From the NCBI GenBank assembly GCA_029006795.1, contig JAQXGQ010000138.1, positions 1-37,004 of the forward strand: DNA of 37,004 nucleotides, given 5' to 3'. Of the stretch, positions 1 through 8,216 are shown piece by piece (position 1 is the first letter of the stretch; every line of letters starts with the position of its first letter). This stretch comes from Clostridiales bacterium (GTDB taxonomy: Bacteria > Bacillota > Clostridia > Lachnospirales > Lachnospiraceae). The notes under the pieces are model-generated. The model worked only from the letters and a program-made list of their open reading frames with translations. It was not told where the DNA came from and did no database searches. The translations under genes and the position numbers were made by a program.

Positions 1-1
1 C

Positions 2-28
2 ACCATAGTACGCTCTCTTCATATAATA
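2..28 (+). promoter_or_regulatory. Possible sigma-K (or sigma-E) promoter of dpaAB
   Basis: The stretch CATATAATA at 20-28 fits the mother-cell -10 pattern CATANNNTA exactly. An AC dinucleotide at 2-3 lies 16 bases upstream, as in sigma-K -35 elements. The B. subtilis homologue spoVF is a late mother-cell operon, so this reading fits the genes downstream. The same bases contain TATAAT, so a sigma-A -10 is possible, and the window edge cuts off any further upstream context. Confidence 0.4.
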
Positions 29-50
29 AATTGAAGGGAGCGTAATTTTT

Positions 51-902
51 ATGAATAGACAGACCATTCTTCTTATCAGCGATATGCGCCAGGTATATCT
101 GGCAGAAATACTGACAAAAAAGGGACACAACGTACGCTGCCTGGATATCAGAAATACTGAGACAGCCTTAGAACAGTTAGAGAAGCTGAAGAGCTTTCTG
201 ATGGAGGCAGATATGCTGATACTTCCGATACCGATATCAAAGGTGCCGGAGATAAATAAATTAAATGATATTTTAAACAAAAATTTAGTAAAAGAAACCT
301 TAGTTGCCGGAGGATGTTTCTCGAAAGAGCAGGTTGCACTTTTGACTGGAAGGGACATCCGTTATCTGGATTTTATGGAGGATGAGATCGTTACCGAGGA
401 GAATGCGGTGGCAACAGCGGAGGGAACCATTGCGGAACTGGTAAATAACAGTCCTTATAATATTGACGAAGCTAAAATTATTGTGACCGGATACGGTTTT
501 TGTGGGAAAGCCATTGCTAAGCGTCTGAAAGCGCTTGGAGCCCGAGTGACGGTGTTGGCAAGGCGCAGGGAGGTTCGTAAACTGGCAAAACAGGATGGAT
601 TTTATGCGGCGGATTTTGCCTTCGGGCCGGAGGAGGCTATGGGAGCGGCGATGTTAGTCAATACGGTGCCTGCACCGGTAGTGACTAGAACCATTATCCG
701 GGAGCTTCCAAGAGATGCCTATATTGTGGATATTGCATCGGGAGCAGGCGGAACGGATTTCGCCTGTGCAAAGGAATTTGGCATCCGTGCAGACCATGTT
801 CTTGGTATACCGGGGAAATATGCACCAAAGGAAAGCGCCTATATTTTAGAGCGATCATTGGAAAGATTTACTGCAAAAGCAGCTTCGATTGAGGAAAAAT
901 AA
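51..902 (+). CDS. dpaA: Dipicolinate synthase subunit A
   Basis: Together with DpaB it makes dipicolinic acid from the lysine-pathway intermediate dihydrodipicolinate, in the mother cell during sporulation. The 283-residue protein has the expected two-part layout: an N-terminal domain (about 1-140) starting MNRQTILLISDMRQVYLAE, then a Rossmann domain with the nucleotide-binding signature TGYGFCGKAIAKRL near 150, followed by VLARRREVRK. The length matches the SpoVFA family. An AGGGAG ribosome binding site sits 10 bases before the ATG. dpaB follows after 30 bases, the usual pairing. A possible sigma-K promoter lies just upstream. No lesions are seen. Identification rests on recalled family features and the dpaB partner. 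Confidence 0.93.
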   Translation: MNRQTILLISDMRQVYLAEILTKKGHNVRCLDIRNTETALEQLEKLKSFLMEADMLILPIPISKVPEINKLNDILNKNLVKETLVAGGCFSKEQVALLTGRDIRYLDFMEDEIVTEENAVATAEGTIAELVNNSPYNIDEAKIIVTGYGFCGKAIAKRLKALGARVTVLARRREVRKLAKQDGFYAADFAFGPEEAMGAAMLVNTVPAPVVTRTIIRELPRDAYIVDIASGAGGTDFACAKEFGIRADHVLGIPGKYAPKESAYILERSLERFTAKAASIEEK

Positions 903-932
903 GATTTCGGGAAAGGCAAAAAGGAATAGATC

Positions 933-1520
933 ATGGATTTTTCAAAATATAATATCGGTTTTGGAATTACCGGTTCCTTCTGCACCTTTGCAAAGGCGAG
1001 AAAAGAAGTGCAGCGTCTCTGTGATATGGGAGCGAATGTGATACCGATATTTTCTTTTCAGGCACAGACCTGTGATACTAGGTTTGGCAGTGCAAAAGAG
1101 TATGTGGAGGGCATCTGTGAAATTACGGGAAATGAAGGCATCCGCACTATTCCGGCTGCGGAGCCGATAGGGCCAAATAATTTTTTGGATATTATGGTAA
1201 TTGCACCCTGCACTGGAAATACAGCGGCAAAACTCTGTAATGGCATTACCGATACCCCGGTATTAATGGCGACAAAAGCCCATATGCGCAACGGAAAGCC
1301 GTTGGTGATTGCCATTTCCACTAATGATGCCTTAGGGGCGAATTTTAAAAACATTGGAATGTTGATGAATATGAAACAGATTTATTTTGTTCCTTTTGGG
1401 CAGGATAATCATAAGAGCAAACCTAATTCTATGATTGCGAAGATGGAATTACTGCCGGAAACGATAGAATATGCTATGGAAGGAAAACAGATACAGCCGA
1501 TTATTCAGACACCGGTGTGA
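933..1520 (+). CDS. dpaB: Dipicolinate synthase subunit B (flavoprotein)
   Basis: This is the second subunit of dipicolinate synthase, a member of the flavoprotein (Dfp/UbiX-like) fold family. The 195-residue protein opens with the FMN-binding-type segment GFGITGSFCTFAKA. It carries the typical stretch MVIAPCTGNTAAKLCNGITD near residues 89-108 and MATKAHMRNGKPLVIAISTNDALG after it. Length and order behind dpaA are standard for SpoVFB. An AAGGAA ribosome binding site lies 8 bases before the ATG. The gene ends about 45 bases before a strong hairpin terminator shared with the convergent gene on the other strand. dpaA and dpaB almost certainly share one transcript. Confidence 0.92.
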   Translation: MDFSKYNIGFGITGSFCTFAKARKEVQRLCDMGANVIPIFSFQAQTCDTRFGSAKEYVEGICEITGNEGIRTIPAAEPIGPNNFLDIMVIAPCTGNTAAKLCNGITDTPVLMATKAHMRNGKPLVIAISTNDALGANFKNIGMLMNMKQIYFVPFGQDNHKSKPNSMIAKMELLPETIEYAMEGKQIQPIIQTPV

Positions 1521-1563
1521 GTGCAGGCACTTTGATATAACAATGCACCGGCTTTTCTATAAT

Positions 1564-1639
1564 AAAAAACTGACAGTTTCACAGCAGAAAGCTTTTCGAT
1601 AAAGGCGGAAAGCGCAGGCAGCGGAACTGTCAGTTTTTT
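1564..1639. terminator. Two-way rho-independent terminator between dpaB and the TSCPD gene
   Basis: AAAAAACTGACAGTT (1564-1578) pairs perfectly with AACTGTCAGTTTTTT (1625-1639). That gives a 15-bp stem with A-rich 5' and T-rich 3' flanks, so it can work on both strands. The 46-base interior holds a second hairpin: GCTTTTCG and CGGAAAGC around ATAAAGG, with one mismatch. It lies exactly between two convergent genes. Confidence 0.85.
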
Positions 1640-1642
1640 GTT

Positions 1643-1900
1643 TTAATTTTTTGAAGCTTCGTATGCTTCACGGCAGGCACGGGCAAGCTGGTCACCGCAG
1701 GAGGTGGATCGCATACCACAGTGAATACCGCTGATTTTTTCCTCTACTTCTTCTACGGTAAGTCCTTCTACTAATTTTGGGATTGCCTGTAGGTTACCGT
1801 TGCAGCCGCCGGTAAATTTTACGTTGTGGACGATATTTCCCTCTAACTCTAATTCAATCTTGGTGGAGCAGGTGCCCTTTGTCTTATATGTGTAAACCAT
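1643..1900 (-). CDS. Small stand-alone TSCPD-domain protein
   Basis: The 85-residue product MVYTYKTKGTCSTKIELEL... matches the small TSCPD family often annotated TIGR03905, whose function is unknown. It resembles the cysteine-rich C-terminal domain of class II (B12-dependent) ribonucleotide reductases. Visible motifs are GTCSTKI near residue 10, GGCNGN near 33 and CGMRSTSCGDQLARAC near 60; five cysteines in all suggest metal binding. The frame is open further upstream, but AGGAGG 6 bases before the ATG at 1900 fixes the start. The upstream extension is hydrophobic and unlike the family. A promoter lies at 1983-2011 on the same strand. No ribonucleotide reductase gene is adjacent, so the role is open. 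Confidence 0.85.
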   Translation of the reverse strand: MVYTYKTKGTCSTKIELELEGNIVHNVKFTGGCNGNLQAIPKLVEGLTVEEVEEKISGIHCGMRSTSCGDQLARACREAYEASKN

Positions 1901-1982
1901 ATGAAAACCTCCTGTAATTATAATTGCGGCAGACTGCAGAACAGAAGAGTTACAATCTGCTGCGGAACAATCGTATGATATG

Positions 1983-2011
1983 AGTATATACACAGAGAAG
2001 AGGATTTTCAA
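1983..2011 (-). promoter_or_regulatory. Sigma-A promoter for the TSCPD gene
   Basis: On the minus strand, TTGAAA (2011-2006), a 17-base spacer and TATACT (1988-1983) form a near-consensus vegetative promoter. Transcription would start about 75 bases before the ATG at 1900. With the secA promoter at 2120-2148 it accounts for the 310-base divergent gap at 1901-2210, where nothing else was recognised. Confidence 0.7.
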
Positions 2012-2119
2012 GCATTTTTCTGTGTATGTTTTAGGAAGAAAGGGTAGGAATGCCCATAGTATTAGCAATTCCTTAACACAGTTAATAAAAAATTCACAAA
2101 TGATTTACGACTATTTTTG

Positions 2120-2148
2120 TTGTGATAAGGAATGAAAAGTGTTATAAT
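2120..2148 (+). promoter_or_regulatory. Sigma-A promoter for secA
   Basis: TTGTGA (2120-2125), a 17-base spacer and a perfect TATAAT (2143-2148) precede secA. Transcription would start near 2155, leaving a leader of about 55 bases before the ATG at 2211. Confidence 0.75.
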
Positions 2149-2210
2149 GTCAACATTGTGCGAGGAATGGTTCGCAAATATGAGAGATGAAAACAGGAAT
2201 AGGAGTTTTT

Positions 2211-4778
2211 ATGGGTGTAATGAGTAAAATCTTCGGAACGCACAGCGAGCGGGAATTAAAGAGAATTTATCCTATCGTTGACAAGGTGGAGTCTTATCGG
2301 GACACCATGATTGCACTTTCCGATGAAGAATTGAAAAACAAGACAAAAGAATATAAAGAACGTTTTGAAAAAGGAGAGACACTAGATGACCTTTTACCGG
2401 AGGCGTATGCTACCGTCCGTGAGGCGGCAAGAAGGGTTCTTGGCATGGAGCATTACCGGGTGCAGATTATCGGTGGTGTGATTTTACATCAGGGACGTAT
2501 TGCTGAGATGAGAACCGGTGAAGGTAAGACTTTAGTTTCCACCCTGCCGGCATATTTGAATGCTTTGGAAGGAAAGGGAGTCTGCATCGTAACTGTCAAT
2601 GACTATCTGGCAAAGCGTGATGCTGAGTGGATGGGACAGGTACATGAATTTTTGGGCTTGAAAGTCGGTGTAGTATTAAATTCCATGACTAATGATGAGC
2701 GTCGCGATGCTTATAACTGTGATATTACTTATGTTACAAACAATGAGCTGGGCTTTGATTACTTAAGAGATAACATGGTCATCTACAAGGAACAGCTGGT
2801 ACAGAGAGGACTTCATTATGCCATCATTGATGAGGTGGACTCCGTTTTAATCGACGAGGCGCGTACACCGCTTATTATTTCAGGACAGAGCGGTAAATCC
2901 ACACGTTTATATGAGGCATGTGATATTTTAGCAAGACAGATGCAGCGTGGTGAAGATGTACCGGAATACTCTAAAATGGATGCCATCATGGGAGTAGAGC
3001 AGGAGGAGACAGGAGATTTCCTTGTCAATGAAAAGGACAAAGTAGTCAGCCTGACTCAGGAAGGTGTAAAGAAAGTAGAACAGTTCTTTAAGATTGAGAA
3101 CCTTGCCGATGCGGAAAACTTAGAGATTCAGCATAATGTGATTCTTGCTTTAAGAGCACATAATCTGATGTTCCGCGACCAGGATTATGTGGTGCAGGAT
3201 GACCAGGTTATGATTGTCGATGAGTTTACCGGACGTATCATGCCGGGACGCCGTTATTCCGACGGTCTTCATCAGGCAATTGAAGCGAAAGAGCATGTAA
3301 AGGTAAAAAGAGAGAGCAAGACCCTTGCGACCATTACCTTCCAGAATTTCTTTAATAAATTTGAGAAGAAGGCCGGTATGACTGGTACAGCGCTGACGGA
3401 GGAGAAAGAGTTTCGTGATATTTACGGCATGGACGTTATTGAGATTCCGACAAATAAGCCAGTGCAGCGTGTTGATAAGCAGGATGTAGTTTATAAGACT
3501 AAGAAAGAAAAATATCATGCAGTGGTAGAGGAGGTAAAGGCAGCCCATGCAAAAGGACAGCCGGTACTGGTAGGTACAATTACCATTGATATTTCCGAAA
3601 CCATCAGTGATTTGTTAAAGAAAGAGGGAATTCCGCATACCGTATTGAATGCAAAGTTCCATGAAAAAGAAGCAGAAATCGTAGCGGGAGCCGGTGCTCA
3701 CGGTGCTGTTACCATTGCTACGAATATGGCAGGTCGTGGTACGGATATTAAATTAGATGACGAAGCAAAGGCAGCCGGAGGATTGAAGATTATCGGTACA
3801 GAGCGGCATGAGTCCAGACGTATCGACAATCAGCTACGTGGTCGTTCCGGTCGTCAGGGAGATCCGGGTGAGTCCCAGTTCTTTATTTCCCTTGAAGATG
3901 ATTTGATGCGTCTGTTCGGTTCTGAAAAATTAATGGATGTATTTAATACCTTAGGTGTTCCGGAAAATGAGCAGATTCAGCATAAAATGTTGACCTCAGC
4001 GATTGAAAAGGCACAGACAAAGATTGAGGGGAATAACTTTGGTATCAGAAAGAATCTGTTAGAGTATGATCAGGTAATGAATGACCAGAGAGAGATTATT
4101 TATGCGGAGCGTTTGCGCGTGTTAAACGGCGAAAACATGAGGGATGTCATTTTCAAGATGATTACCGACCGGGTAGAGAGCTGTGTAGATACCTGTATTT
4201 CTTCTGATATTCCAAAAGATGAATGGGATTTAAATGAGTTGAATCAGCTATTGCTTTCCATTATTCCGTTAGAGGCAGTGACTGCGGAGGATGTGGATAG
4301 TGTTAAGAATAATAAGGAACTGAAACATCTGTTAAAAGAAAGAGCAGTCAAACTTTATGAAGCGAAGGAAACTGAGTTCCCGGAGCCGGAGCAGTTCAGA
4401 GAGTTAGAGCGTGTGGTTCTCTTAAAAGTCATTGACCGTAAATGGATGGATCATATTGATGATATGGATCAGTTACGCCAGGGTATCGGTTTACAGGCAT
4501 ACGGACAGCGAGACCCGTTAGTCGAGTATAAGATGGCGGGCTTTGATATGTTTGATGATATGATTGCGAACATTCAGGAGGATACCATTCGTCTGCTGTA
4601 TCATGTGAAGATTGAGCAGAAGGTAGAGCGTGAGCAGGTTGCAAAAGTAACCGGTACGAATAAGGATGAGAGCGCTAATGCACCAAAGAAACGTGCAGCA
4701 GCAAAGATTTATCCGAATGCTCCATGTCCATGTGGTTCTGGTAAAAAATATAAACAGTGCTGTGGCAGAATGGCATAG
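2211..4778 (+). CDS. secA: Preprotein translocase ATPase SecA
   Basis: SecA is the cytosolic ATPase that pushes unfolded preproteins through the SecYEG channel. The 855-residue protein shows the Walker A segment [13 protein letters not shown] near residue 100, the DEAD-type box [21 protein letters not shown] near 210, helicase motifs such as [14 protein letters not shown] near 510 and [16 protein letters not shown] near 545, and a C-terminal zinc-binding SEC-C tail [14 protein letters not shown]. The frame is open 24 bases further upstream, but AGGAG at 2201-2205 favours the ATG at 2211. Length is close to that of other Firmicute SecAs. It is transcribed alone between its own promoter and a strong terminator. 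It looks intact. Confidence 0.98.
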   Translation: MGVMSKIFGTHSERELKRIYPIVDKVESYRDTMIALSDEELKNKTKEYKERFEKGETLDDLLPEAYATVREAARRVLGMEHYRVQIIGGVILHQGRIAEMRTGEGKTLVSTLPAYLNALEGKGVCIVTVNDYLAKRDAEWMGQVHEFLGLKVGVVLNSMTNDERRDAYNCDITYVTNNELGFDYLRDNMVIYKEQLVQRGLHYAIIDEVDSVLIDEARTPLIISGQSGKSTRLYEACDILARQMQRGEDVPEYSKMDAIMGVEQEETGDFLVNEKDKVVSLTQEGVKKVEQFFKIENLADAENLEIQHNVILALRAHNLMFRDQDYVVQDDQVMIVDEFTGRIMPGRRYSDGLHQAIEAKEHVKVKRESKTLATITFQNFFNKFEKKAGMTGTALTEEKEFRDIYGMDVIEIPTNKPVQRVDKQDVVYKTKKEKYHAVVEEVKAAHAKGQPVLVGTITIDISETISDLLKKEGIPHTVLNAKFHEKEAEIVAGAGAHGAVTIATNMAGRGTDIKLDDEAKAAGGLKIIGTERHESRRIDNQLRGRSGRQGDPGESQFFISLEDDLMRLFGSEKLMDVFNTLGVPENEQIQHKMLTSAIEKAQTKIEGNNFGIRKNLLEYDQVMNDQREIIYAERLRVLNGENMRDVIFKMITDRVESCVDTCISSDIPKDEWDLNELNQLLLSIIPLEAVTAEDVDSVKNNKELKHLLKERAVKLYEAKETEFPEPEQFRELERVVLLKVIDRKWMDHIDDMDQLRQGIGLQAYGQRDPLVEYKMAGFDMFDDMIANIQEDTIRLLYHVKIEQKVEREQVAKVTGTNKDESANAPKKRAAAKIYPNAPCPCGSGKKYKQCCGRMA

Positions 4779-4794
4779 TTACTCAAAATACAAG

Positions 4795-4843
4795 AAAGCT
4801 TTATATCGTTTCGGATAAAAAGAAACGATATAAAGCTTTTTTT
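4795..4843 (+). terminator. Rho-independent terminator after secA
   Basis: AAAGCTTTATATCGTTTC (4795-4812) pairs with GAAACGATATAAAGCTTT, an 18-bp perfect stem around a GGATAAAAA loop, followed by a T run ending at 4843. It separates secA from the decayed kinase gene. Confidence 0.92.
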
Positions 4844-4868
4844 GTATATAATGTATGCAAAAACGTGA

Positions 4869-5912
4869 AATAAAGATGGTAATTATGTAATTATAAACTA
4901 TAATGAAAATGAGGAACAACTTTTAGAAACTGCAATGAGTCGCACGAAAAAGGCGGTATATGCACTGCCTTTTATATGCAGTCAGATTGGAGAGGAGCGC
5001 TATGTAAGAACATGGTCTATCAGAAACAGTTATGAGGTATATTGTGACAGGCGAAATGAGCTGATTACGTTGAATGAGGATTATCCCGAATACATAGGCA
5101 GGTTGTATGAAGTGTATGATATGCAGGGGTATCTCAAGGCATATGCAAGGTCTCTTATGAACGATACGATAGAAGCAGGGGACAGTGTATATCAGAAAAA
5201 GATTCCTATGCTTGCTAGTGTTCCCATTGCGGTAATTGTATTTGGAATAGTATTGTTTTGGAGCATGATGAAACTGGAAACTCTTATGAATAAGACCATC
5301 ATTTCACCGGTGTTAGAGCTTGTGCATGCTGCACAGAAAATTGCAGCAAATAATTTCTTTGTGGAGGATGTAGTGGTGGAAAACTAGGATGAGTTAGGGG
5401 AACTTGCACTGAGTTCACTTTTTCGTTACAATTTAAAGACTCCGCAGGCGGAGGTGCCGTTAGTGCAAGAACTTAAAGTGGTAGCAGATTATATGTATTT
5501 GCAGCAGATGCGTTTCGGTAGCAGGATTGATTACAAAGTTGACTGTCAAGTGAATGAAGAATTAGTGATGGTTCCGACGTTTACTTTTCAGCCTTTAGTG
5601 GAGAACGCCATTATTCATGGTCTTTCACCAAAGGAGGAGGGGGGAACGATTCGAATTCGTATCTGGCAAAGGGGAAAAAGGCTGTATATTACAGTCGGAG
5701 ACGATGGCGCCGGAATGGAAAAAGAGCAGCTGATACAGCTTAAGGAGCGGCTATGTCAGGAGAAAGAAGGGGATGTTGGCATTGGACTTGGAAATGTATA
5801 TCGCAGAATTTGTGCGATGTATCAGGGAAGTATAGTAGAAGTATACAGCAGGAAGAATGCTGGAACGGTTATTCGGATTGACATACCGCAGAATTTTTCA
5901 AAGAAAAAATGA
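4869..5912 (+). pseudogene. Degraded YesM-type sensor histidine kinase
   Basis: One reading frame holds pieces of a LytS/YesM-family membrane kinase (His_kinase plus HATPase). The open frame starts after a stop at 4866-4868 and has no good start codon. A remnant of the extracellular domain is followed by a membrane helix (MLASVPIAVIVFGIVLFWSM) and a HAMP-like linker. An in-frame TAG at 5385-5387 interrupts the linker, which resumes as DELGELAL. The frame then jumps to SSLFRYNLK..., the region that normally lies after the phospho-acceptor NPHFLYNT block, so the histidine block has been deleted in frame. The C-terminal ATPase part is well kept: TFQPLVENAIIHG (N-box) and DDGAGM, IGLGNVYRR (G-boxes). 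Family members are about 550-600 residues. No signalling function is expected. Confidence 0.85.
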
Positions 5913-5939
5913 TGTAGGACAGGAGAACGGAGGAAACTT

Positions 5940-7028
5940 ATGTACCGCATACTAGTAGCAGATGATGAACCGATTGAGAGAACGGTAGTGAGTAAGACGA
6001 TTCAGAAATATTTTCCGGAACAACTGGCAGTGATATTGGCGACAGCAGTAGTGGTTGTGAGCATTATGGCATTGGTGTGCTGTTATCTGACACCGGAGGA
6101 AAAGGAACCGGAGTTTGTATTTTCCTATGCGGAAAATCAGGGGGAGGATTATCCTACGACATTGGGCGCAAAGTACTTTTCGGAATTGGTGGAAAAGAGG
6201 ACGGAGGGAAGAATTAGAATTTTAGTACAGGCAGAAGGAACGCTTGGAAATGAGAAGGAAGTAATTTTGCAGATGAAGTATGGAGGAATTGATTTTGCAA
6301 GAGTATCATTGTCACAGTTAGCGGAATATGCCCCAGAGTTGAATGTACTTCAAATGCCATATCTTTATGAAGATTCGACTCATATGTGGAGAGTTTTAGA
6401 TGGGGAAATCGGGGCAAAATTTTTGAATGGAATCAGTGATGACGAATTAGTTGGATTGTCCTGGTATGATGCGGGAGCTAGAAATTTTTATAATTCTAAG
6501 AAGCCTATTAGCTGCCTTGAGGATATGGAAGGGATGAAAATCCGTGTGCAGGAGTCGGAACTGATGGAGGATGTGATAGGTGCATTGGGTGCTGTTGCTG
6601 TTCCTATGGGATATGCCGATGTTTATTCAAGTTTAGAGCGTGGCATCGTAGATGGGGCAGAGAATAACTGGCCGTCTTATGAATCCATGAGTCATTATGA
6701 GGTGGCAAGGTATTATACAGTGGATGAACATAACAGAGTACCGGAGATGCAGATTTGTTCCGGTTATACATGGGAAAAACTTTCGGAAAAAGATCGGGCG
6801 ATTATCATGGAGTGTGCAAAAGAATCTGCACGATATGAGCGTGAACTCTGGACAGAGAGAGCGCGGGAATCAAAAGAATTTGTAATGTCTCATGGGACAG
6901 AAGTGGTGGAATTGACAGCAGAAGAACGTAAGCGGTTTCGGAATGCTGTCATGGGAGTATATGAAAAATACTGTGGGGATTCAATGGATGTAATTGAAAA
7001 AATTACAGCAGAGGGAGCCGTACGGTAG
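5940..7028 (+). CDS. Chimera: response-regulator N-terminus fused to a TRAP solute-binding protein (DctP family)
   Basis: Residues 1 to about 28 (MYRILVADDEPIERTVVSKT) are the start of a YesN-type receiver domain, including the acidic DDE pocket but not the phospho-acceptor Asp expected near residue 54. From about residue 29 the sequence becomes the signal/anchor helix of a TRAP-transporter binding protein (AVILATAVVVVSIMALVCC), then a mature DctP domain. That domain includes ENQGEDYPTTLGAKYFSELVEKR, GSLGxE-like GTLGNEKEV, FYNSKKPISCLEDMEGMKIRV and YSSLERGIVDGAENN. The frame is open throughout and has a strong GGAGG site, so a protein may be made, but the charged receiver stub before the signal helix may impair export. 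No dctQ or dctM permease genes follow; uxuA comes next. The ancestral order was probably kinase-regulator-dctP-dctQ-dctM-uxu. It may be a functional pseudogene. Confidence 0.85.
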   Translation: MYRILVADDEPIERTVVSKTIQKYFPEQLAVILATAVVVVSIMALVCCYLTPEEKEPEFVFSYAENQGEDYPTTLGAKYFSELVEKRTEGRIRILVQAEGTLGNEKEVILQMKYGGIDFARVSLSQLAEYAPELNVLQMPYLYEDSTHMWRVLDGEIGAKFLNGISDDELVGLSWYDAGARNFYNSKKPISCLEDMEGMKIRVQESELMEDVIGALGAVAVPMGYADVYSSLERGIVDGAENNWPSYESMSHYEVARYYTVDEHNRVPEMQICSGYTWEKLSEKDRAIIMECAKESARYERELWTERARESKEFVMSHGTEVVELTAEERKRFRNAVMGVYEKYCGDSMDVIEKITAEGAVR

Positions 7029-7076
7029 AAAGATACATTGATGGAAAGAGGATAAGATTAAGGGAGGGTTTTACAA

Positions 7077-8150
7077 ATGGAAATGACGTTAAGATGGTAT
7101 GGGAGTAAGCATGATTCTGTTACGTTAGAGCAGATTAGGCAGATACCGGGAGTAACAGGTGTGATTACAACACTCTACGATTCTATGCCAGGGGAAGTAT
7201 GGAGCGAAGAAGCTATAGCAGCGATGATTGCGGAAGTGGAGTCAGCAGGGCTTCATGTCAGCGGTATTGAGAGTGTCAATATCCATGATGCTATTAAAAT
7301 CGGTACGCCCGACAGAGAAGAATACATTGATAATTATATTACAACTTTAGAACACCTTGGAAAAGCAGGTATTCACATGGTATGTTATAATTTCATGCCA
7401 GTGTTTGACTGGACGAGAACTGAACTGGCGAGAAAAAGGCCGGATGGCTCTACTGTGTTAGCTTATACCCAGGAGGCGGTGGATGCAATCAAGCCGGAAG
7501 AAATGTTTGCGTCTATTGGCAAGGATACCAATGGATTTGTGATGCCGGGCTGGGAGCCGGAGCGTATGGCGCGGGTGAAAGAATTGTTTGAGATGTACCG
7601 GGATGTGGATGATGAGAAACTATTTGCTAACTTAAAATATTTCCTGGAGCGGATTATGCCGGTGTGTGATAAATATGATATTAATATGGCAATTCACCCG
7701 GATGACCCGGCATGGAGTGTATTTGGCCTGCCGCGTATTATTATAAATAAGACAAATATTCTGCGTATGATGCAGATGGTGGATAATCCACACAATGGTG
7801 TCACGTTCTGTTCCGGTTCTTACGGGACAAATTTAGAGAATGATTTGCCGGATATGATACGTTCGTTGAAGGGCAGAATCCATTTTGCTCATGTGCGGAA
7901 TTTGAAATTTAATTCCTCCACAGACTTTGAGGAGGCGGCACATTTGTCTTCGGATGGAACCTTTGATATGTACGAGATTATGAAAGCGCTTTATGAGATT
8001 GGATTTGACGGCCCAATTCGTCCGGATCATGGGAGAATGATTTGGGGAGAAGTTGCAATGCCAGGGTATGGACTTTATGACCGTGCACTTGGAGCAACAT
8101 ATTTAAATGGGTTGTGGGAAGCAATTGAGAAATCGCAGACAAGAAAGTAA
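7077..8150 (+). CDS. uxuA: Mannonate dehydratase
   Basis: It dehydrates D-mannonate to 2-keto-3-deoxygluconate in glucuronate breakdown. The 357-residue protein starts MEMTLRWYGSKHDSVTLEQI, typical of the family, and carries the TIM-barrel metal-site segments NMAIHPDDPAWSVFGLPRI (about 201-219), TFCSGSYGTN (about 243), HFAHVRNLKF (about 262) and IRPDHGRMIWGE near 320. A GGAGGG site sits about 9 bases before the ATG. It looks intact. It sits between the chimeric TRAP binding protein and uxuB, and the enzymes appear better preserved than the sensing and uptake genes around them. Confidence 0.96.
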   Translation: MEMTLRWYGSKHDSVTLEQIRQIPGVTGVITTLYDSMPGEVWSEEAIAAMIAEVESAGLHVSGIESVNIHDAIKIGTPDREEYIDNYITTLEHLGKAGIHMVCYNFMPVFDWTRTELARKRPDGSTVLAYTQEAVDAIKPEEMFASIGKDTNGFVMPGWEPERMARVKELFEMYRDVDDEKLFANLKYFLERIMPVCDKYDINMAIHPDDPAWSVFGLPRIIINKTNILRMMQMVDNPHNGVTFCSGSYGTNLENDLPDMIRSLKGRIHFAHVRNLKFNSSTDFEEAAHLSSDGTFDMYEIMKALYEIGFDGPIRPDHGRMIWGEVAMPGYGLYDRALGATYLNGLWEAIEKSQTRK

Positions 8151-8216
8151 GAAAATATGGATTCGGATAGAGTGAGATTGCAATATGGTGTCAAAAATGC
8201 AGAAATGAGGTGTGGT

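Noticed and set aside
227-236. ACCGATAT in dpaA, and a similar one near 1045 in dpaB, as sigma-D promoters
   Set aside because: They are inside coding regions, lack the leading G and have no TAAA at 15 bases upstream.
1901-2068. Upstream extension of the TSCPD gene to a 141-residue product
   Set aside because: AGGAGG and family homology place the start at 1900, and the promoter at 1983-2011 lies inside the extension.
3150-3548. 132-codon minus-strand frame inside secA
   Set aside because: The opposite strand encodes conserved SecA motifs; no ribosome binding site or domain was seen.
4844-4868. TATAAT after the secA terminator as a promoter for the kinase remnant
   Set aside because: No -35 element at a proper distance; the upstream bases are the terminator stem.
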